Below are positions 6,974 through 16,240 of a stretch of 64,000 nt of DNA, piece after piece (the first letter of the stretch is position 1; each line of letters begins with the position of its first letter). The translations under genes and the position numbers were made by a program. The DNA is from Bradyrhizobium algeriense. GTDB taxonomy: Bacteria > Pseudomonadota > Alphaproteobacteria > Rhizobiales > Xanthobacteraceae. Under the pieces are notes generated by a model that worked only from the letters and a program-made list of their open reading frames with translations, was not told the DNA's origin and did not search any database. The stretch spans positions 155,225 through 219,224 of the forward strand of contig NZ_PYCN01000011.1 of assembly GCF_003062295.1 (NCBI RefSeq). The letters run 5' to 3'.

Positions 6974-7460
6974 CGATAACAGCCTAGGGGCGGGCGGCGA
7001 TTAGTCTCTGTAGGCCCTTCCGGCCCAAATAGCGAGAAAACAATTCTCACTTCCGCTTTGGCGTTGACCTGTCTACCCGCACATCGCGGAATTCCTCCGG
7101 TCCCTTGAGGAGCCGGCGCTTCCTCGTCGTCAAGTTGATCGTCCCGGCCGAGGTTATGGCGGCCGTTGCATACATGGCCGCGGCCACGGATCCGACACGC
7201 GCATCTCTCGAACTTCTGGCGCTCGAACCACGCATGGCGAATTGAGGAGGCGAGCTCGCCGGTTCAAACCCGGCGGGCTTTCGCGTTTCCGAGAATAAAA
7301 AATGAAACAACCGTGTTGCGTCCATGGTTGCGCGGACGGTGCGGTACTAGACGGGAAAGTCTGATATTAAAGGGTTTTCAAAGGCACAAAGCGCAACACG
7401 GATTTTCATAAAAGAACAAACGCAAAGCGCAAAAATTTCTTTGATATCAAGCAGAAGCAT
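6974..7460. other. Gene-poor stretch; weak small ORF 7047-7175 (minus)
   Basis: Only one weak candidate: a 42-codon minus-strand frame (7175 to 7047) with a short hydrophobic start and a basic tail (TTRKRRLLKG, ending STPKRK). It has no good ribosome site. Around 7250-7270 the plus strand has GCCGG-TTCAAAC-CCGGC, which looks like a tRNA T-arm, but no matching acceptor or D-arm was found. Confidence 0.3.
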
Positions 7461-7537
7461 TGGCGCGCTCGGAGAGATTCGAACTCCCGACCCTCGGAAT
7501 CGAAATCCGATGCTCTATCCAGCTGAGCTACGAGCGC
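7461..7537 (-). tRNA. tRNA-Arg (anticodon TCG)
   Basis: Minus strand. Acceptor GCGCTCG pairs with CGAGCGC. D-stem GCTC/GAGC. The anticodon stem TCGGA/TCCGA encloses loop TTTCGAT, giving anticodon TCG. T-stem GGGAG/CTCTC with loop TTCGAAT. Discriminator G and an encoded CCA at 7463-7461. Confidence 0.93.
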
Positions 7538-7588
7538 CTGCGGTCTGCCGATTATCAGACTTGGCCCGGCAGGGCCAGCGGCGGAATG

Positions 7589-7846
7589 TCAGTAACAGGG
7601 ATACCGCCGGCGGTCCTGGCCGATATAGGCGGCGGCGCCCTGGCGGCAGAGGACGGTAGAGGGACCGTCGTAATAGGCGAAGGTGCCGGGCTGCAGGCCG
7701 GGGCCGTAATTGTGCAAGTAGCTGATCGGGTAGGGCAGCCCCCAATTCTGCAGGTGGTGCCGATTATGGCGGGCGTCGGCCAGACCTGGGGCCAGGGTCG
7801 CGGTGGCGAGGAGGGCGGCGGCAACGAAAAACTTCGCTTTGGTCAT
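7589..7846 (-). CDS. Small secreted protein (85 aa)
   Basis: A signal peptide (MTKAKFFVAAALLATATLAP, cleavage near LADA) precedes a ~60-residue mature part rich in Tyr, Gly, His and Pro with two cysteines (VLCRQGAA and the penultimate Cys). The ATG at 7846 has GGAG eight bases upstream. Small exported proteins of this composition are common in Bradyrhizobium; the role is unknown. It is convergent with nothing and lies just upstream of tRNA-Arg on the same strand. Confidence 0.7.
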   Translation of the reverse strand: MTKAKFFVAAALLATATLAPGLADARHNRHHLQNWGLPYPISYLHNYGPGLQPGTFAYYDGPSTVLCRQGAAAYIGQDRRRYPCY

Positions 7847-8185
7847 TTCGATTCTCCGGAAGTTTCACCAGAAACAGGTGCGAATTCGAGCTGAGCGGAT
7901 AGCCGTTGGTATGAAGAAAAGCGCGTCAAAACAATATGATAGACGCTGAACCTCTGATTCGATCGGAGCCTGTATTCCCTGACATTTTGGCTGATCTGAT
8001 TTCGCATTCTAGGAGAAGCGGGTAGAAAAGCTGCGAAAAAGCCACCCTAACGCGCCCATTTTTGGCCTCAAGGGATGCTTAACGAATTCCCAACACAGTC
8101 CGGCCAAAGTTTTGCTGTCCGGTCCTGACTCTACGGGCCGACTTATCCCGCGTCTGACAAAGGCTATCCGGTTCCCGATCGACCC

Positions 8186-8632
8186 ATGCGCATCACGCCC
8201 CTTGCCCTGCTGTCCCTCTCGGTTCTGGTCGCGACGCCAGCGCGCGCCGACCTGCATATTAGGCGCGATCACGGCGGATATGTCGAGGAGTACAAGGCCA
8301 AGTACAAGCGCATCCGCGACCGCAAGGAGCGCGTCATCATCGACGGCATCTGCAACTCGGCCTGCACGCTGGTGTTCGGCATCGTGCCGATGAATAAGAT
8401 CTGCGTGACCCCGAAGGCGAGCCTCGGTTTCCACCAGGCCTATTACGACAAGGCGTTCACCTTCGGCATGAAGGTCACGAGTTTGGAAGGGACGTCGGAC
8501 CTGATGTCCTATTACCCGGACACCGTGAAAGACTGGATCCGCCGCAATGGCGGGCTCACCACCGAGATGAAGAAGATCAAGAACGGCGGCGAGTTGTGGA
8601 AGATCGTCGATGCCTGCCCGGAAGAGTGGTGA
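8186..8632 (+). CDS. Exported protein resembling a ClpP-like serine hydrolase fold
   Basis: 148 residues. Signal peptide MRITPLALLSLSVLVATPAR, cleavage near ARA-DL. The mature part has VIIDGICNSACTLVFG, where the Ser before Ala-Cys sits where ClpP/crotonase-type hydrolases place the nucleophile, then PKASLGFHQAYY with a His at the expected catalytic distance, and PDTVKDWIRRNGGLTTEM. Periplasmic proteins of this SAC...GFH pattern are widespread but uncharacterised. The catalytic assignment is inference. Divergent from the tRNA side and convergent with the CPA2 antiporter gene. Confidence 0.6.
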   Translation: MRITPLALLSLSVLVATPARADLHIRRDHGGYVEEYKAKYKRIRDRKERVIIDGICNSACTLVFGIVPMNKICVTPKASLGFHQAYYDKAFTFGMKVTSLEGTSDLMSYYPDTVKDWIRRNGGLTTEMKKIKNGGELWKIVDACPEEW

Positions 8633-8668
8633 TCGCGGCGAGTTCCGCGCCCTGGATTAGTCTTTGGA

Positions 8669-10927
8669 TTAGTCTTTCCGGTTGGCTTCTCCGTCCGCGA
8701 TCAGCAACACCGACACTTTTGATTTGCTGAGAATCGCGGCGGCTACGCCGCCAAAGTTCAGCGCATCCCCCTTCATCCGATCGACCCCCAATACGACGAG
8801 GTCGGCGCCGCTGGTCTCGATCTCCTGCAAGATGGCCTCTTCAGGAGCCGCATTCGCACGCAGCGTCGTTCTGACATCGACATCATAGCGGGCCGCTGCC
8901 GTGGCGGCGTCTTTCAAAATACCTTCCTCGCGCGCGAGTGACATGCTGGCGCCGCGCCGGCGCGTGCCTTTGTCCCTCGTCGTGGACACATAAACCACCC
9001 TGAGTGGACAGGGGCTCGAGCGCGCCAGCGCGCCTGCGACCTCCGCACCGCGTCGCGATACGGCACTTCCGGAAACCGGAACCAGTATCCTGAACTCCGC
9101 ACTCGCGGGTTGCTTGAGGTGGACGCCCTTTGCCGCAACGAGAGCAACAGGCCCCTTGAAGCCCGAGGCGACGTCTTCGACTTGCTTGTCGAAGCCGTCT
9201 TTGCCCAAGACATTCTCCATTCCGACAACGAGAAGATCGAATCCCTTTCGCGCCTCCTCCTCCACGGCATCGGCGGCCTTTTGAGCCCGGGCACGCGTCG
9301 TTATCTCGACGTCGCCCACGCTCTCTTGGTCGGCCTCTGCGATTTTCGTGGCGGCTTCTCTTACGACCGCTTCGTGGCTCTCTTCATCCTGGCGCGTTCC
9401 TTCCTGTTGCTTTGCACGGGCACCTACATGAAGAACCGTAATTGGCAGGCCACGCGTTCCTGCGAGCAGGCCCGCGACACGAGAGGCAAATTTCGCATTC
9501 GCGCCTTCATCCACGGCGAGCAACAGGCGCTCGAGATTGGCGACAAAATCCTTTTGCTCGAACTCCTCGCGCTCAAGGCGCGCCTTTTCATCCTTCCCGA
9601 GCGGAAGACGGGAAAGCGCGCCGCGAAGCATCGGCGGCATCGCCATGGTGGTGAGGATCGCCATCGTCACGATCATCGAGAACAGGTTTTGGCTAAGGAC
9701 TCCCATGGAAAGACCGATGGTGGCGATGATGACTTCGGTCGAGCCGCGCGCATTCATTCCGCTTGCCAGCGCGTAGGATTCCCTTGGCGTGAGCCCACCA
9801 AGCGCTCCGCCCGCAAACGCGCCGCCGAATTTTCCGAGGCTGGCGATGAGCACCAGCGCGCCCGTCAGCATGAGCAGACCAGGATCCCGAAGCACGGTCA
9901 GGTCCGTGCTCAGGCCGGCCATACCGAAAAACACTGGCATGAACAGACCCGTGATCAAGCCGCGCAAGCGCTCGTCGATCTGCCGCGTCAGGATCGGCGA
10001 TTCGCCGACCAGGATGCCGGCGACGAACGCGCCGAGCACGGTGTGAACCCCGATCAGGTGCGTCATCATCGCCATCGTGCTCATCAGGAGCAGGATGACG
10101 GTGATCACCGCGGCTGAGCTCACCAGATAATCGTTGGTCCAGCGAATCAGACGGAATACCAGCCGTCGACCGACAGTGAAGCTGATGGCCAGGAAGAGAA
10201 GGGTACCAAGCACGGCCTGACCGACGGAAGAAACATCGAGCGTGCCGTGCGATGCCAGACTGAAGATCATGGCGATGATGATCCAGCCGATGGTGTCGTC
10301 GATGATGGCTGTGGCAACAATGATCTGGCCGACATTCCGCCGCATGAAGTTCATTTCGCGCACGACCACCGCGACGATTTTTACCGACGAGATCGAGAGC
10401 GCGGTACCGAGAAACAGCGAGGCCACGAGGCGGGCTTCGGGATGCGGAAGCAGGCTCTGCGGCAGAACCTGGCCGAGCGAGAAGCCGCAGATGAATGGGA
10501 CCACGATCCCCGCAATCGATACCGAGGCAGCCGCACGGCCTACCTTGCGCACCAACTTGAGATCCGTTTCCATCCCCGTCAGCAGCAACAGCAGCAGGAT
10601 GCCGAACTGCGCTATGCCCTCGATCAGCGCTTTCTGTTCGGGCGAGGGGGGAAAGATCGCCGCGTGCGCGGCGGGCCAGACCCATCCGAACAGGGAAGGG
10701 CCAAGCAACAGGCCGCCCAACAGTTCGCCGATCACGGATGGCTGGCCGATCCGCTGCATGATTTCGCCGAGCCCGCGTCCAACCGCCACCAGGAGTGCGA
10801 TCTGGGCAAGCAGCAGGAATTCGGACGGATGGGCTGATTTTTCTCCCTCGGCGCTGGCGATGGTTGTCATCAGCAGGAATGCAGCGAGCGCCCACAAGGT
10901 TCGCGACCGGCACCATCTGATTGCCAT
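8669..10927 (-). CDS. CPA2-family Na+(K+)/H+ antiporter with C-terminal USP domains
   Basis: 752 residues. A signal-like N-terminus is followed by about 12-13 membrane helices (residues ~35-430) of the monovalent cation:proton antiporter-2 type, with GELLGGLLLGPSLFG, ATAIIDDTIGW (the paired aspartates expected for ion binding) and SGMNARGSTEV. Residues ~470-600 and ~610-750 form two universal-stress-protein-like domains (VVGMENVLGKDGFD; LVVLGVDRMKGDALNFGGVA). They may bind nucleotide and gate transport. It exchanges cations for protons at the inner membrane. No ligand or regulator is visible nearby. Confidence 0.87.
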   Translation of the reverse strand: MAIRWCRSRTLWALAAFLLMTTIASAEGEKSAHPSEFLLLAQIALLVAVGRGLGEIMQRIGQPSVIGELLGGLLLGPSLFGWVWPAAHAAIFPPSPEQKALIEGIAQFGILLLLLLTGMETDLKLVRKVGRAAASVSIAGIVVPFICGFSLGQVLPQSLLPHPEARLVASLFLGTALSISSVKIVAVVVREMNFMRRNVGQIIVATAIIDDTIGWIIIAMIFSLASHGTLDVSSVGQAVLGTLLFLAISFTVGRRLVFRLIRWTNDYLVSSAAVITVILLLMSTMAMMTHLIGVHTVLGAFVAGILVGESPILTRQIDERLRGLITGLFMPVFFGMAGLSTDLTVLRDPGLLMLTGALVLIASLGKFGGAFAGGALGGLTPRESYALASGMNARGSTEVIIATIGLSMGVLSQNLFSMIVTMAILTTMAMPPMLRGALSRLPLGKDEKARLEREEFEQKDFVANLERLLLAVDEGANAKFASRVAGLLAGTRGLPITVLHVGARAKQQEGTRQDEESHEAVVREAATKIAEADQESVGDVEITTRARAQKAADAVEEEARKGFDLLVVGMENVLGKDGFDKQVEDVASGFKGPVALVAAKGVHLKQPASAEFRILVPVSGSAVSRRGAEVAGALARSSPCPLRVVYVSTTRDKGTRRRGASMSLAREEGILKDAATAAARYDVDVRTTLRANAAPEEAILQEIETSGADLVVLGVDRMKGDALNFGGVAAAILSKSKVSVLLIADGEANRKD

Positions 10928-11196
10928 CGCTTAATTCCCCAAAATCCGCGAACCGGAAGTTTGGATTCCGTGCCTTCCCGGGGTCAATTGCCTTCATGCC
11001 GATTGGTTTCAAGCGGCTAATGGACCTTTGGCATGAGGGGCAGTGCCGATCGCTGTATCGAACGCGAATCCGGCCGCGCGGCGTTGGCAGCTGAACGAAT
11101 GTCTGGCGCCTGGATCGCGGCCGGGGTGGTTGCGCTCGGCAGCCCGGCGCGATCAGTCCTTGCCGCATGGCATATGATCGGGCAACAGGGGCGCAA

Positions 11197-12072
11197 ATGA
11201 CTGGCGACTTCGAAAAAATGGCCGCGCGCGCGGCGCCGGCGATTTTCGTCGTGCTCTGGAGCACGGGCTTCATCGGCACCAAATATGTGCTGAACAATGC
11301 CGAGCCACTGACCTATCTCGCGATCCGCATGGCCTGCGTCGTGGGGCTGATGGCGATCATCGTGGCGATCGCGCGGCCACGCTGGCCGGATCGCGTCGGC
11401 ATCGCGCACAGCGCCGTCGCCGGCATTCTGGTGCATGGAATCTATCTCGGCGGCACGGCGATCGCGATCGCGCATTCGATTCCGGCGGGGCTCTCGGCAT
11501 TGATCCCAGGGCTGCAGCCGATCCTTACCTCGACGCTTGCAAGCCGCTGGCTCGGCGAACGCGTCACGCCACTGCAATGGGGCGGATTGCTGCTCGGGCT
11601 CGCCGGCGTCGTGCTGATCCTGCACGACCGGCCGATGAGCGGCGAGGCGGGTTGGGGATGGCTCGCCTCGGCCATATCGCTGGTCAGCATCACCTTGGGC
11701 ACGCTCTACCAGCGCCGCTACTGCAGCACGATCGACTGGCGTTCCGGCAATCTCGTGCAATACGTCGCGGTGACGATTTTCTTCGGCCTCGGCGCATGGC
11801 TGTTCGAGACCAATGTGGTGCACTGGACCACCGAGTTCATCCTGGCGCTGACCTGGCTTGCCGTGGTGTTGTCGATCGGGTCGATCGGACTCTTGTACTG
11901 GCTGATCCGCCGCTCGGCCGCAACGTCGGTGGCGAGCCTGTTCTATCTGGTCCCGGCCGTGACGTCGCTGATGGCGTATGTGCTGTTCGGCGAGAAGCTC
12001 GACGCGGTTTCGATTGTCGGCATGATCGCCTGTGCTGCCGCGGTGCTGGTGGTCAACCGCCGTTCAGTTTGA
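11197..12072 (+). CDS. EamA/DMT-family transporter
   Basis: About ten hydrophobic helices in two EamA repeats: IFVVLWSTGFIGTKYV opens the first, and AISLVSITLGTLYQRRY opens the second. Conserved GLSALIPGLQPILTS and FYLVPAVTSLMAYVLFGEKL segments fit metabolite/drug exporters of the RhaT/EamA type. Start chosen at 11197, where AGGGG lies upstream; an in-frame ATG at 11167 is less likely. The substrate cannot be read from sequence. Monocistronic, divergent from the antiporter gene. Confidence 0.85.
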   Translation: MTGDFEKMAARAAPAIFVVLWSTGFIGTKYVLNNAEPLTYLAIRMACVVGLMAIIVAIARPRWPDRVGIAHSAVAGILVHGIYLGGTAIAIAHSIPAGLSALIPGLQPILTSTLASRWLGERVTPLQWGGLLLGLAGVVLILHDRPMSGEAGWGWLASAISLVSITLGTLYQRRYCSTIDWRSGNLVQYVAVTIFFGLGAWLFETNVVHWTTEFILALTWLAVVLSIGSIGLLYWLIRRSAATSVASLFYLVPAVTSLMAYVLFGEKLDAVSIVGMIACAAAVLVVNRRSV

Positions 12073-12202
12073 AGTAGAGCTCTCGACCTTCATGCACGTA
12101 TAAATTTCATGAGGCTTATCAATATTTTCTCTGGGTTGTGCCTATTAAGGCGATCGTAAGCAAAACGGGTCAGATTAGGCGCGATTTTGGGGGATTTCTC
12201 GT

Positions 12203-13939
12203 ATGACCACGCAATCCATTGGAAAGTTCCTGCCGGCGCTCAAGCTGCGGCTCGGCACCAAGGCCGTTATCTCGGCCATCCTTCTGATTGCGGTCAATAC
12301 CGCGCTGGTGGTGGGAGCGGCCCATTGGTCGCTTACCTCCGAGTTCGGCGATCGGGCGCTGCGGGACATCGAGGTCAACCTGCGCACGCTGGGCCTGGCG
12401 TTCGCCGAAACCTACGGCGACGCCAAGCTTACGATCAAGGACGGGGCCGTCGCCCGCGCCGAAATTTCCAAAATGCCGGAGTTCAAGGACCACGCGATCG
12501 TCGATCGCGCGGTGAGCTATACCGGCGGCAACGCGACCCTGTTCGTCTATGACGAGGCGAGCAATCAGTTCATCCGCCGCTCCACCAACCTCAAGAAGGA
12601 GAACGGCGACCGCGCAGTCGGCACCCAGCTCGCGCCCGACCACCCCGGACAGGCGGTCGTACGCCGCGGCGAGGCCTACAAGGGGCCGGCGACGCTGTTC
12701 GGCAAGAGCTTCATGACGGGCTACTACCCGATCGTGAATCCCGCCGGGAAAGTGATCGGACTTCTCTTTGTGGGAATCCCGATGGCGCATTTCGAGAGCA
12801 TGCTGTCGCACGCCATTCAGAACATGGCTATCGCAGCCGGCATCGCTGCGCTGCTCGTGATGATGCTGACCATGGTGCTGGTGCGCCGGGTGACCAAGCC
12901 GCTGATCTCGGTCACGGCCTCGCTGACGGCAATCGCCAACGGCAACACCGAGGTTGAGGTCGACTACCACGACCGAATGGACGAGATCGGCGAGATTGCG
13001 CGTACTCTCGCGGTCTTCAAGAACAACTCGGTCGAACGCCGTCGCCTGCGCGACGAACAGATTGCGGCTGCCGCCGCCGCCGCCGAGCAGCGCAAATCCG
13101 AGCTGCGCGGCTTCGTCGATGAGTTCCAGACCAGCATCGGCAGCATCCTCGACAAGGTGCTGAACTCCTCCAGCGAATTCGAGCGTGTCGCACGGCAGCT
13201 CACCGAGACCGCGCGGACCACCGCCGGGCTCTCCGGCAAGTCGGCGGGCGCTTCCGAGACCGCCTCCGAGCATGTCCGCACCGCGGCGACCGCCTCCGAC
13301 GAACTCTCCAGCTCGATCGCCGAAATCACCCGCCGGGTCCAGGAATCGAACGGGATCGCGGCCGACGCCGTCAAGCAGGCGGCTGCCACCGACCAGCGCA
13401 TCAACGAATTGTCCGAAGCGGGCGCCCGGATCGGCGACGTGGTGAAATTGATCACCTCGATTGCCGAGCAGACCAACCTGTTGGCGCTGAACGCCACCAT
13501 CGAGGCGGCGCGAGCAGGCGATGCCGGCCGCGGCTTTGCCGTGGTGGCGCAGGAGGTCAAGAGCCTCGCCGGCCAGACCGCGAAGGCGACCGAGGAGATT
13601 TCCAGCCAGATCGGCAACATGCAGCTTGCGACCGAAGAGTCGGTCAGCGCGATCAAGGCGATCGGCCAGACCATCGAACGCATCAGCGATATCGCCACCT
13701 CGATCTCGGCGGCGGTCGAGCAGCAGCGCGGCGCTACCCAGAACATCGCCCAGAGCGTTCGCGCGGCGGCCAGCGGCACGGCAGACGTTGCGGCCAACAT
13801 CCGCAACGCCGCGCAGGGCGCCGACGAGACCGGCGAGACCTCGAGCCGGATGTTCGCGTCGGCGCAGAATCTGTCGAGCGAGAGCCTGCATTTGAAAGCC
13901 GAGGTCGAAAAATTCCTCGATCGCGTCCGCGCGGCCTGA
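12203..13939 (+). CDS. Methyl-accepting chemotaxis protein (Cache sensor, HAMP, MCP signal domain)
   Basis: 578 residues. TM1 at ~21-42, a periplasmic Cache-type sensor (~45-205; KGPATLFGKSFMTGYYPI, GKVIGLLFVGIP), TM2 at ~210-232, HAMP with VRRVTKPL, then the long helical signalling domain. The hairpin tip is IAEQTNLLALNATIEAARAG, the CheA/CheW contact site. It is a chemoreceptor in the inner membrane. The ligand is unknown, though Cache sensors of this type often bind small carboxylates. No che genes are adjacent. A GC hairpin follows the stop. Confidence 0.92.
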   Translation: MTTQSIGKFLPALKLRLGTKAVISAILLIAVNTALVVGAAHWSLTSEFGDRALRDIEVNLRTLGLAFAETYGDAKLTIKDGAVARAEISKMPEFKDHAIVDRAVSYTGGNATLFVYDEASNQFIRRSTNLKKENGDRAVGTQLAPDHPGQAVVRRGEAYKGPATLFGKSFMTGYYPIVNPAGKVIGLLFVGIPMAHFESMLSHAIQNMAIAAGIAALLVMMLTMVLVRRVTKPLISVTASLTAIANGNTEVEVDYHDRMDEIGEIARTLAVFKNNSVERRRLRDEQIAAAAAAAEQRKSELRGFVDEFQTSIGSILDKVLNSSSEFERVARQLTETARTTAGLSGKSAGASETASEHVRTAATASDELSSSIAEITRRVQESNGIAADAVKQAAATDQRINELSEAGARIGDVVKLITSIAEQTNLLALNATIEAARAGDAGRGFAVVAQEVKSLAGQTAKATEEISSQIGNMQLATEESVSAIKAIGQTIERISDIATSISAAVEQQRGATQNIAQSVRAAASGTADVAANIRNAAQGADETGETSSRMFASAQNLSSESLHLKAEVEKFLDRVRAA

Positions 13940-13949
13940 ATACGGGCTT

Positions 13950-13972
13950 ACGGCGGCGCACGGCGCCGCCGT
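13950..13972. terminator. GC-rich hairpin after the chemoreceptor gene
   Basis: ACGGCGGCGC pairs with GCGCCGCCGT around a two- to three-base loop. Only a weak T-tract follows. Probable transcription end of the chemoreceptor gene. Confidence 0.5.
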
Positions 13973-14052
13973 TGAAACCGGAAGCCTCCACGTTCGTAGT
14001 TTGCCTATACTGCGAATGATTGCCCCTCGTTTCCCGGGCTGGAGGGCTTTGC

Positions 14053-14454
14053 GTGAATCGATACGCCGCGCTCTATCTGGTGACGCTGCTGGTCATCCTC
14101 CCCCTTGATTTTTTGTTCCTTGGCGTCGTCGCCAGGGACTTCTTCGCCTCCCAGGTCGGCAACATGCTGGGCGAGATCAAGCTCGCACCCGCGATCCTGT
14201 TCTATCTGCTCTATGTCGCCGGCGTCGTGATCTTCGTCAGCGGCGGGCAGGGCGCTACCTGGCAATCGACGCTGCTCTATGGCGCGCTGTTCGGCTTGTT
14301 TTGCTACGCGACTTTCGACCTGACCTCGCTGGCGCTGCTCAAGCATTGGAGCTGGCCGGTCGCGATCGTCGACATCAGCTGGGGCGCGTTCGTGACGGCG
14401 GTCTCATCGACCGCCGGATTGCTCGTGGCGAATTGGGTGGTGCCTAGAAGTTGA
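14053..14454 (+). CDS. DUF2177 family membrane protein
   Basis: 133 residues with four predicted helices. The order and motifs (LPLDFLFLGVV, ATFDLTSLALLKHW, VDISWGAFVTAVSS) match the DUF2177 family of inner-membrane proteins of unknown function. I chose GTG at 14053, preceded by GGAGGG; an ATG at 14020 in frame has no ribosome site and adds a non-hydrophobic head. Followed by a palindromic repeat. Confidence 0.8.
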   Translation: MNRYAALYLVTLLVILPLDFLFLGVVARDFFASQVGNMLGEIKLAPAILFYLLYVAGVVIFVSGGQGATWQSTLLYGALFGLFCYATFDLTSLALLKHWSWPVAIVDISWGAFVTAVSSTAGLLVANWVVPRS

Positions 14455-14457
14455 GGC

Positions 14458-14545
14458 GTCATTCCGGGGCGATGCGTAGCATCGAACTCTGGTGCGCAAT
14501 TGCGCACCTGAGGTCTGGTGCTTACGCACCATCCCGGGATGACCG
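14458..14545. repeat. Bradyrhizobium-type palindromic repeat
   Basis: Begins GTCATTCCGGGGCGATGCG and ends CCCGGGATGAC. It contains the perfect palindrome GGTGCGCAATTGCGCACC and a second GGTGC...GCACC pair. Composite REP-like elements of this form are dispersed in this genus. Confidence 0.7.
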
Positions 14546-14553
14546 CTACGCCG

Positions 14554-15213
14554 TCACTTCGGCTGCGGCACGATGCGGATGTAGGGCTTCGGCGCCTTCC
14601 AGCCGGCCGGATAGATCGTCTTCGCCTCGTCGTCGCTGACGGAGCCGGCGATGATGACGTCCTCGCCCTGTTGCCAGTCGGCCGGCGTCGCGACGCGGTG
14701 CTTTGCGGTCAGCTGCAGCGAGTCGATCGCGCGCAGGATCTCCTGGAAGTTGCGGCCGGTGGTCATCGGATAGACGATCGTCAGCTTGATCTTCTTGTCG
14801 GGGCCGATCACGATCGCGTTGCGGACGGTCTGGTTGTCCGCAGGCGTGCGGGTGAGGGGATCGCCGGAGGTCGAAGCCGGCAGCATCTCGTAAAGTTTGG
14901 AGACGTTGTAATCGGTGTCGCCGATCATCGGGTAGTTCGGCGCCGCCCCCTGCGTCTCCTTGATGTCCTCGGACCATTTCGAATGCCGGTCGACGGGATC
15001 GACGCTCAGGCCCATCAGCTTGACGCCGCGCTTGTCGAATTCCGGCTTCAACTTTGCGAGAGCGCCGAGTTCGGTGGTGCAAACCGGCGTGAAATCCTTC
15101 GGGTGCGAGAACAAAAGCGCCCAGCTATTGCCGATCCAGTCGTGGAATTTGATTTTTCCCTCGGTGGTCTGGGCTTCGAAATCGGGGGCGGTTGCGCCAA
15201 TCGGGAGTGCCAT
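14554..15213 (-). CDS. 1-Cys peroxiredoxin (Prx6 subfamily)
   Basis: 219 residues, the usual Prx6 length. The peroxidatic Cys45 is in FTPVCTTELG; there is no second resolving Cys. The long C-terminal dimer arm (VATPADWQQGEDVIIAGSV) is typical of the subfamily. It reduces H2O2 and alkyl hydroperoxides in the cytosol with a thiol donor. Monocistronic; its 3' end borders the palindromic repeat at 14458. No OxyR-type gene is adjacent. Confidence 0.93.
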   Translation of the reverse strand: MALPIGATAPDFEAQTTEGKIKFHDWIGNSWALLFSHPKDFTPVCTTELGALAKLKPEFDKRGVKLMGLSVDPVDRHSKWSEDIKETQGAAPNYPMIGDTDYNVSKLYEMLPASTSGDPLTRTPADNQTVRNAIVIGPDKKIKLTIVYPMTTGRNFQEILRAIDSLQLTAKHRVATPADWQQGEDVIIAGSVSDDEAKTIYPAGWKAPKPYIRIVPQPK

Positions 15214-15538
15214 GATGTAACCTCATCTTGTTCTAGTTACAGGAGAAATCGTTGCGGAGATTATAGAGCCTGACGGGGGTTAAAGGAACTGGTTCAGGTA
15301 AAAGGTGAGATCCTTCTCCGCAAGCCCGGAACTTCTAGCACCTTCTTGCGGTCCGGGCCGCTGCGACGAAAAAACCGCAACGTCGCCACGGTCCGGCCGT
15401 CTGCCCCGATATTGCCTTTTATCAACCGCATCACCCCCGGCCGGTTTGCCATCTGAACCGTGACCGGCATCACAGCGACCAATTGGCAACCATGTAAAAA
15501 TCTCGAAATGCCAGTTTCGAATCGTTAACCGCTCGTTC

Positions 15539-16180
15539 ATGCCCGGTATGGAAATGCTGGGCCTGAAAAAGAAATCGAGAAGTGCAACTATGCCTGCCCC
15601 GACTGCCAAGACCACTGAAACGTCCACTGAGACGTCCGACGACGTCCCGCAACCGTCCTGCCGCCAGACCGCGGCGCACGCGCTCACCATCGTGCGCGAC
15701 GGCGTGATCACCGGCGAGGGCCCCACCACCAGGGGCCGTATCCATTTTTCCCGCGCGCTCGATGCCGATGACGCCGCCTGGTGCGCGCGCATCCTGACCG
15801 TCAGCGCGGTCGAGCATCAGCCGGTGAGCCGCGCCGAAGTCGAGGCGCTGTTTGAAATCAGCGACGCCGCCGCCGAGCGTACCGACGACGGGCGTTTCGA
15901 CGATCTGCTGGCCAAGGCGGTCGCCCATCATGCAGCCTCCGAGTCCGGCCTGCCGGTGCCGCCGCGCACGGTGGCGCTGTCGCCCGATACCGACATCGAG
16001 AGCTGGGCGCCGACGCAAGCCGCCAAGATCGATACCAAGGTGCTGGAATGGCTTGCCAGCCAGATGCGCGGCAAGCGCCGCGTCAACCACCGCCTCACAG
16101 CGCTGGTCGCAACCCTGATCGGCGCCGCCGCGCTGCCGCTCGCGCAACTGCCGGGCATGCTGGATATGGGGATGCTGTAG
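15539..16180 (+). CDS. Hypothetical protein with C-terminal membrane segment
   Basis: 213 residues from ATG 15539, or 196 from the second Met (15590). Low-complexity Thr/Ser N-terminus, a central charged domain (RIHFSRALDADDAAWCARIL) and a C-terminal hydrophobic helix after a basic stretch (GKRRVNHRLTALVATLIGAA). This orientation suggests a cytoplasmic domain with a tail anchor. No named family recognised. A strong terminator follows. Confidence 0.65.
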   Translation: MPGMEMLGLKKKSRSATMPAPTAKTTETSTETSDDVPQPSCRQTAAHALTIVRDGVITGEGPTTRGRIHFSRALDADDAAWCARILTVSAVEHQPVSRAEVEALFEISDAAAERTDDGRFDDLLAKAVAHHAASESGLPVPPRTVALSPDTDIESWAPTQAAKIDTKVLEWLASQMRGKRRVNHRLTALVATLIGAAALPLAQLPGMLDMGML

Positions 16181-16207
16181 GTTCATCTGGCGATCACTGA
16201 TCTGAAG

Positions 16208-16240
16208 ACGGCGGGGTCATTCCCCGCCGTTTTGTTTTTG
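16208..16240 (+). terminator. Rho-independent terminator
   Basis: ACGGCGGGG (16208-16216) pairs with CCCCGCCGT (16222-16230), followed by TTTGTTTTTG. A textbook terminator for the gene ending at 16180. Confidence 0.85.

Noticed and set aside
7180..7300. tmRNA or tRNA-Sec
   Set aside because: Only a T-arm-like hairpin; no tag peptide, acceptor partner or permuted halves found.
7460..7894. Plus-strand frame starting MARSERFELPTLG
   Set aside because: Reads antisense through tRNA-Arg, a common annotation artefact, then opposite the small secreted protein.
9110..10117. 335-codon plus-strand frame opposite the CPA2 antiporter
   Set aside because: His/Arg-rich nonsense with no domain; shadow of the antiporter gene.
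9693..11297. 534-codon minus-strand frame overlapping the antiporter
   Set aside because: Different frame of the antiporter gene with nonsense composition.
12170..13891. Long minus-strand open frame (573 codons) opposite the chemoreceptor gene
   Set aside because: Arg/Gly/Leu-rich shadow of a high-GC gene; the plus strand encodes a complete MCP with clear domains.
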